From an uncultured bacterium (GTDB lineage Bacteria > Bacillota > Clostridia > Oscillospirales > Oscillospiraceae): a stretch of DNA of 5,780 bases. Made by a program: the position numbers and the translations under genes. This document shows positions 5,164 through 5,780 of the stretch, one piece after another. The stretch is taken from the NCBI GenBank assembly GCA_905215665.1, contig CAJMQR010000073.1, positions 1-5,780 of the forward strand, read 5' to 3'. A model generated the notes under the pieces. It saw only the letters and a list, made by a program, of their open reading frames with translations, had not been told where the DNA came from and did no database searches. The stretch's first letter is position 1. Each line of letters opens with the position of its first letter.

Positions 5164-5780
5164 ATGTCTACCCTGATGATCCGAAATCTTTCCCACCTTA
5201 TCACCTGCAACGATCGCGACGAGACGCTCCGGGGCGTCGATCTTTTCTGTGAAAACGGCCGCATTGCCGCCATCGGCCCCGGCCTCTCACAGTGCGCGCA
5301 GCGGGAGATCGACGGAACGCATTTTCTGTGCTATCCCGGCCTGATCAATACCCACCACCATCTTTACCAGCAGTTCTCGCGCAATCTGCCGCAGGTGCAG
5401 AACATGGAGCTGTTTGACTGGCTCAGAACACTTTATGAAATCTGGAAGAATCTGGATGAAACCGTCGTCCGCTATTCTTCCCTGACCGGCATGGGGGAGC
5501 TGATGAAAAACGGCTGCACCACCTGCTTCGATCATCACTATGTCTTCCCGGCGGAGGGCGGCGACCTGATCGGCGCGCAGTTTGCGGCGGCGGAGGAGCT
5601 CGGAATCCGCATGTTTGCCTCGCGCGGCAGCATGGACCTGTCCGTCAAGGACGGCGGACTGCCGCCGGACAGCGTCGTGCAGACCGTGGATGAGATTCTG
5701 AGAGACAGCGTGCGGCTGATTGAGGCATACCACGACCCCTCCTTCGGCTCCATGCGCCAGATTGCGCTGGCCCCCTGTTC
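5164..5780 (+). CDS. Amidohydrolase, 8-oxoguanine deaminase-like, C-terminus cut by window edge
   Basis: The reading frame from ATG 5164 stays open for 205 codons to the edge. An N-terminal beta domain (1-55; IRNLSHLITCND, then GVDLFCENGRIAAIG at 24-38) is followed by PGLINTHHHLYQQ (58-70), whose His64 and His66 form the HxH metal-binding pair of the amidohydrolase superfamily. The segments MELFDWLRTLYEIWKNLDE (81-99), NGCTTCFDHHYVFP (116-129), then RGSMDLSVKDGGLPPDSVV (154-172) and LIEAYHDP (185-192) resemble the 8-oxoguanine deaminase / hydroxyatrazine ethylaminohydrolase (AtzB/TrzN-like) subgroup. These enzymes hydrolyse exocyclic amino groups on purine or triazine rings; 8-oxoguanine to urate is the best guess, but guanine, cytosine or other substrates are not excluded. 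About half of the usual ~450 residues is present, and the later catalytic His and Asp are beyond the window. GGAGG (5151-5155) with an 8-nt spacer supports the start. Confidence 0.85.
   Translation, partial: MSTLMIRNLSHLITCNDRDETLRGVDLFCENGRIAAIGPGLSQCAQREIDGTHFLCYPGLINTHHHLYQQFSRNLPQVQNMELFDWLRTLYEIWKNLDETVVRYSSLTGMGELMKNGCTTCFDHHYVFPAEGGDLIGAQFAAAEELGIRMFASRGSMDLSVKDGGLPPDSVVQTVDEILRDSVRLIEAYHDPSFGSMRQIALAPC

Overview
The window looks like chromosomal DNA from a moderately GC-rich member of the Clostridia, most likely near the Ruminococcaceae/Oscillospiraceae. The evidence is a DHHW-type protein paired with an MBOAT acyltransferase, a DivIVA-like protein, a protein built only of a Spo0A-type DNA-binding domain, and strong AGGAG-type ribosome binding sites. 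No tRNA, rRNA, CRISPR array or transposase gene is visible.

Layout. Positions 1-3646 are read leftwards (minus strand): an AGCS-family sodium/amino-acid symporter, then an MBOAT O-acyltransferase, then a DHHW-family membrane-anchored protein that runs off the left edge. The last two are only 18 nt apart and very probably form a cell-surface polymer acylation pair. Whether the symporter, 66 nt upstream, shares their transcript is uncertain. A 257-bp divergent intergenic region (3647-3903) holds GC-rich inverted repeats and a clear sigma-A promoter that drives a rightward DivIVA-like coiled-coil gene (3904-4473), which ends in a strong stem-loop. Positions 4540-4711 hold no gene but carry four back-to-back hairpins between convergent genes. 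A leftward gene (4712-5044) encodes a stand-alone Spo0A C-terminal-like DNA-binding protein. A 119-bp divergent promoter region containing one perfect and one near-perfect Spo0A box separates it from a rightward amidohydrolase of the 8-oxoguanine deaminase type, cut by the right edge.

The most interesting unit is the right-hand one: a small regulator resembling the Spo0A effector domain without its receiver, transcribed away from a nucleobase deaminase gene, with Spo0A-box-like sites between them. It could be autoregulated, controlled by the true Spo0A, or both. The hairpin cluster at 4551-4699 is the second point of interest. The two edge genes (1-652 and 5164-5780) are open at the window boundary; I read them directly from the sequence.
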